From the NCBI GenBank assembly GCA_003167365.1, contig PMTM01000009.1, positions 80,191 to 144,190 on the forward strand: 64,000 bases of DNA. Direction: 5' to 3'. The position numbers and the translations under genes are program-made. This document shows, piece after piece, positions 62,426 through 64,000 of the stretch. The notes under the pieces are model-generated. The model did no database searches, had not been told where the DNA came from, and worked only from the letters and a program-made list of their open reading frames with translations. The first letter of the stretch is position 1. The number at the start of each line of letters is the position of its first letter. Origin of the DNA: Spartobacteria bacterium. GTDB taxonomy: Bacteria > Verrucomicrobiota > Verrucomicrobiia > Chthoniobacterales > UBA10450.

Positions 62426-64000
62426 CTATTGTTTGGGGATTGAAAAATAAAATGTCGCGCCGCCATCCACCACGCCCTCGGCCCAGGCTCGGCCGTCATG
62501 CCGGTGAATGATGCGCTGGACATTGGCCAACCCGATGCCTGTGCCCTCGAACTCGTTCTGATTGTGCAGACGTTGAAACACGCCGAATAGTTTCCCGGTA
62601 TATTTCGGATCGAAGCCGGCGCCGTTGTCGCGGATGAAAATCACTGTTTCGCCATTTCCATTTGGAGCACAACCGATCTCGATTTTAGCCTCGGCCCGAT
62701 GGCCGGTGAACTTCACCGCATTGGAAATCAGATTGACCAGTACCATTCTCAGCAAGTCACGGTCAGCCCGCACCGACGGCAGCGGGTGGACTTGCCATAC
62801 GATGTTCCGCCCCTTTGTCTCCGCCTGAAAATCGCCCAATATCTTGCGGACCAATTTGTCGAGATGCACTTCCGTCTTTTGCATCTCTGATTGTCCGATA
62901 CGTGAGAAGGCGAGCAGATCGTCAATCAAATCTCCCATCCGTTTTGCCGACTGAGAAATCGTGGTCAGATGACGGAGACATTTTTCGGAAAGTGATGGCC
63001 CCGCGTCTTTTTGCAGCAGGTCCACGAAGCCAAGGACATGGCGCAACGGTGCGCGCAAATCGTGGGAGACGGAATAACTGAACGCCTGCAACTCCTTGTT
63101 GGCGTCTTGCAGTTGTCGAGTGCGTTCGCCGACGCGCTGTTCCAACTCCGCATTGAGACGGCTGATTTTCTCCTCCACCGCCTTGTGCTCGGTGATATCG
63201 CGCGCCACTTTCGATACGCCGATGACCGTACCGGAGACATCCTTGATCGGTGATGCCGTGACCGAAACACTAATCAACCCTCCGTCCTTGGTTTGTCGCA
63301 GCGTCTCAAAGTTCATCACACCTTCGCCAAGCTTGATCTTCTCAAGAATTTGATTCTCCTCATTCTGCCGGTCACTTGGAATCAGCCGCAAAATTGAAGT
63401 CCCCACCATTTCGTCAGCGGTGTAGCCGAAAATTTTCTCCGCACCTTTATTCCAACTGGTGATGATGCCCTTCAAATCTTTCCCCATGATAGCGTCGTTC
63501 GAAGATTCGATAATCGCCGCCAGCCGGATTGAAGCCATTTCCGCCAGTTTGCGTTCCGTGATGTCGCGAATGTTGCATTGGATGAGCCGCTTCTTATCCA
63601 CAAGGTAGGCATTGCTGATGAACTCGACCTCAACCCGTTGCCCGTCCTTCGTTTCTAGCGGCAGACCCTCATAGCGAATACGATCTTTGAGCTGCAATTC
63701 GGCGAAAGCGATTTTGGAAGCGCCGGTGCCCTTAAAGGGACCGATTTCCCACAGTTTCCTCCCTAGAAATTCTTCCTGCGAATAGCCAAGCAAATCTTTC
63801 ATGAACGGGTTAGCGTCCACCACTTGTCCGGTCTCGGCGTCGAGAATGAGGATGCCGTCCTGCGCCGTTTCAAATAGCCGCCGATAACGGAGTTCGGAGG
63901 CGAGAATCGCTTGCACACTCCGTGCCTCAGCCTGCTCCGTCCGCGTATTGGCTTGATCGGTCCGCGCCTCGGCCTCTTCCGTCCGGGTATTGGCTTGATC
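62426..64000 (-). CDS. Sensor histidine kinase (PAS-PAS-HisKA-HATPase), 5' end beyond window
   Basis: At least 524 residues; the frame is open to the window edge. The first 28 residues are two copies of a 14-residue coiled-coil unit (TxQANTRTE[EQ]AEAR). Then PAS1 (RYRRLFETAQDGILILDAET), PAS2 (AAIIESSNDAIMGKDLKGII), HisKA with SYSVSHDLRAPLRHVLGFVD (phospho-His) and HATPase with NLISNAVKFTG, IFIRDNGAGFDPKY and FEGTGIGLANVQRIIHRH. This is a phytochrome-type kinase domain commonly paired with Rcp1-like regulators, as here. A GTG at 63916 could be a start, but the repeat upstream is clearly coding. Confidence 0.9.
   Translation of the reverse strand, partial: DQANTRTEEAEARTDQANTRTEQAEARSVQAILASELRYRRLFETAQDGILILDAETGQVVDANPFMKDLLGYSQEEFLGRKLWEIGPFKGTGASKIAFAELQLKDRIRYEGLPLETKDGQRVEVEFISNAYLVDKKRLIQCNIRDITERKLAEMASIRLAAIIESSNDAIMGKDLKGIITSWNKGAEKIFGYTADEMVGTSILRLIPSDRQNEENQILEKIKLGEGVMNFETLRQTKDGGLISVSVTASPIKDVSGTVIGVSKVARDITEHKAVEEKISRLNAELEQRVGERTRQLQDANKELQAFSYSVSHDLRAPLRHVLGFVDLLQKDAGPSLSEKCLRHLTTISQSAKRMGDLIDDLLAFSRIGQSEMQKTEVHLDKLVRKILGDFQAETKGRNIVWQVHPLPSVRADRDLLRMVLVNLISNAVKFTGHRAEAKIEIGCAPNGNGETVIFIRDNGAGFDPKYTGKLFGVFQRLHNQNEFEGTGIGLANVQRIIHRHDGRAWAEGVVDGGATFYFSIPKQ

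Overview
This 64 kb window comes from a GC-rich bacterial chromosome. The gene families, the dense sets of short palindromic repeats and the gene neighbourhoods suggest a soil member of the Verrucomicrobia, perhaps the Spartobacteria/Chthoniobacter group. That placement is inference: there is no rRNA here. Most genes are ordinary housekeeping or metabolic genes.

Layout. 1-10.2 kb: a DUF1761 membrane protein cut by the window edge, a small lipoprotein, alanine dehydrogenase, a YqgE/AlgH protein, a transglutaminase, a DUF4230 protein, an AsmA/TamB-like protein and dnaE. 10.4-12.4 kb: nitrogen control, glnB then glnA. 12.4-14.6 kb: a small array of gene cassettes separated by integron-type attC sites. 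14.6-19.7 kb: a membrane protein, TatA, an acyl carrier protein, a LOG protein, a REP-associated transposase (RAYT) within its own palindromes, and a hydrolase. 19.7-24.7 kb: a tight operon for ergothioneine synthesis (egtB, egtD) joined to an ABC transporter whose binding protein and permease are one polypeptide. 24.8-34.5 kb: an aldehyde dehydrogenase, a CarD-like regulator, a radical SAM protein, tRNA-Ser(UGA), a PAP2 phosphatase, an ArnT-like glycosyltransferase, ruvA, a conserved unknown, a zinc-ribbon coiled-coil protein, and a membrane-anchored peroxiredoxin-like protein that appears to be a selenoprotein. 34.7-46.6 kb: OPT transporter, nagZ, nadD, rsfS, FKBP isomerase, a lysozyme-like secreted protein, L,D-transpeptidase, cinA and the tig-clpP-clpX cluster. 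46.7-52.9 kb: a histidine-degradation operon (hutH-hutU-ftcD-hutI). 53.3-57.2 kb: a second attC array carrying six unrelated small genes. 57.3-64 kb: four two-component signalling genes, the last running off the window.

The most unusual points are these. (1) An in-frame UGA sits exactly where the redox cysteine of the peroxiredoxin-like protein belongs (UxxC) and is followed by a bacterial SECIS-like hairpin. (2) Two attC cassette arrays lack any visible integrase. (3) Palindromic GTAGCCGGG elements lie in frame inside dnaE and a second gene and encode the same V-A-G-x-A-D-P-G peptide; other repeat families are inserted in frame in nagZ and in a glycosyltransferase gene. A RAYT with GTAGC palindromes at 18 kb is a candidate source. 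(4) A 10-11 bp motif, (C)AAGATCGACA, recurs about 14 times in the first 53 kb, in several reading frames and both orientations, and I see none in the last 11 kb.

All calls rest on reading the sequence and translations by eye. No database search, folding program or motif-count statistic was run.
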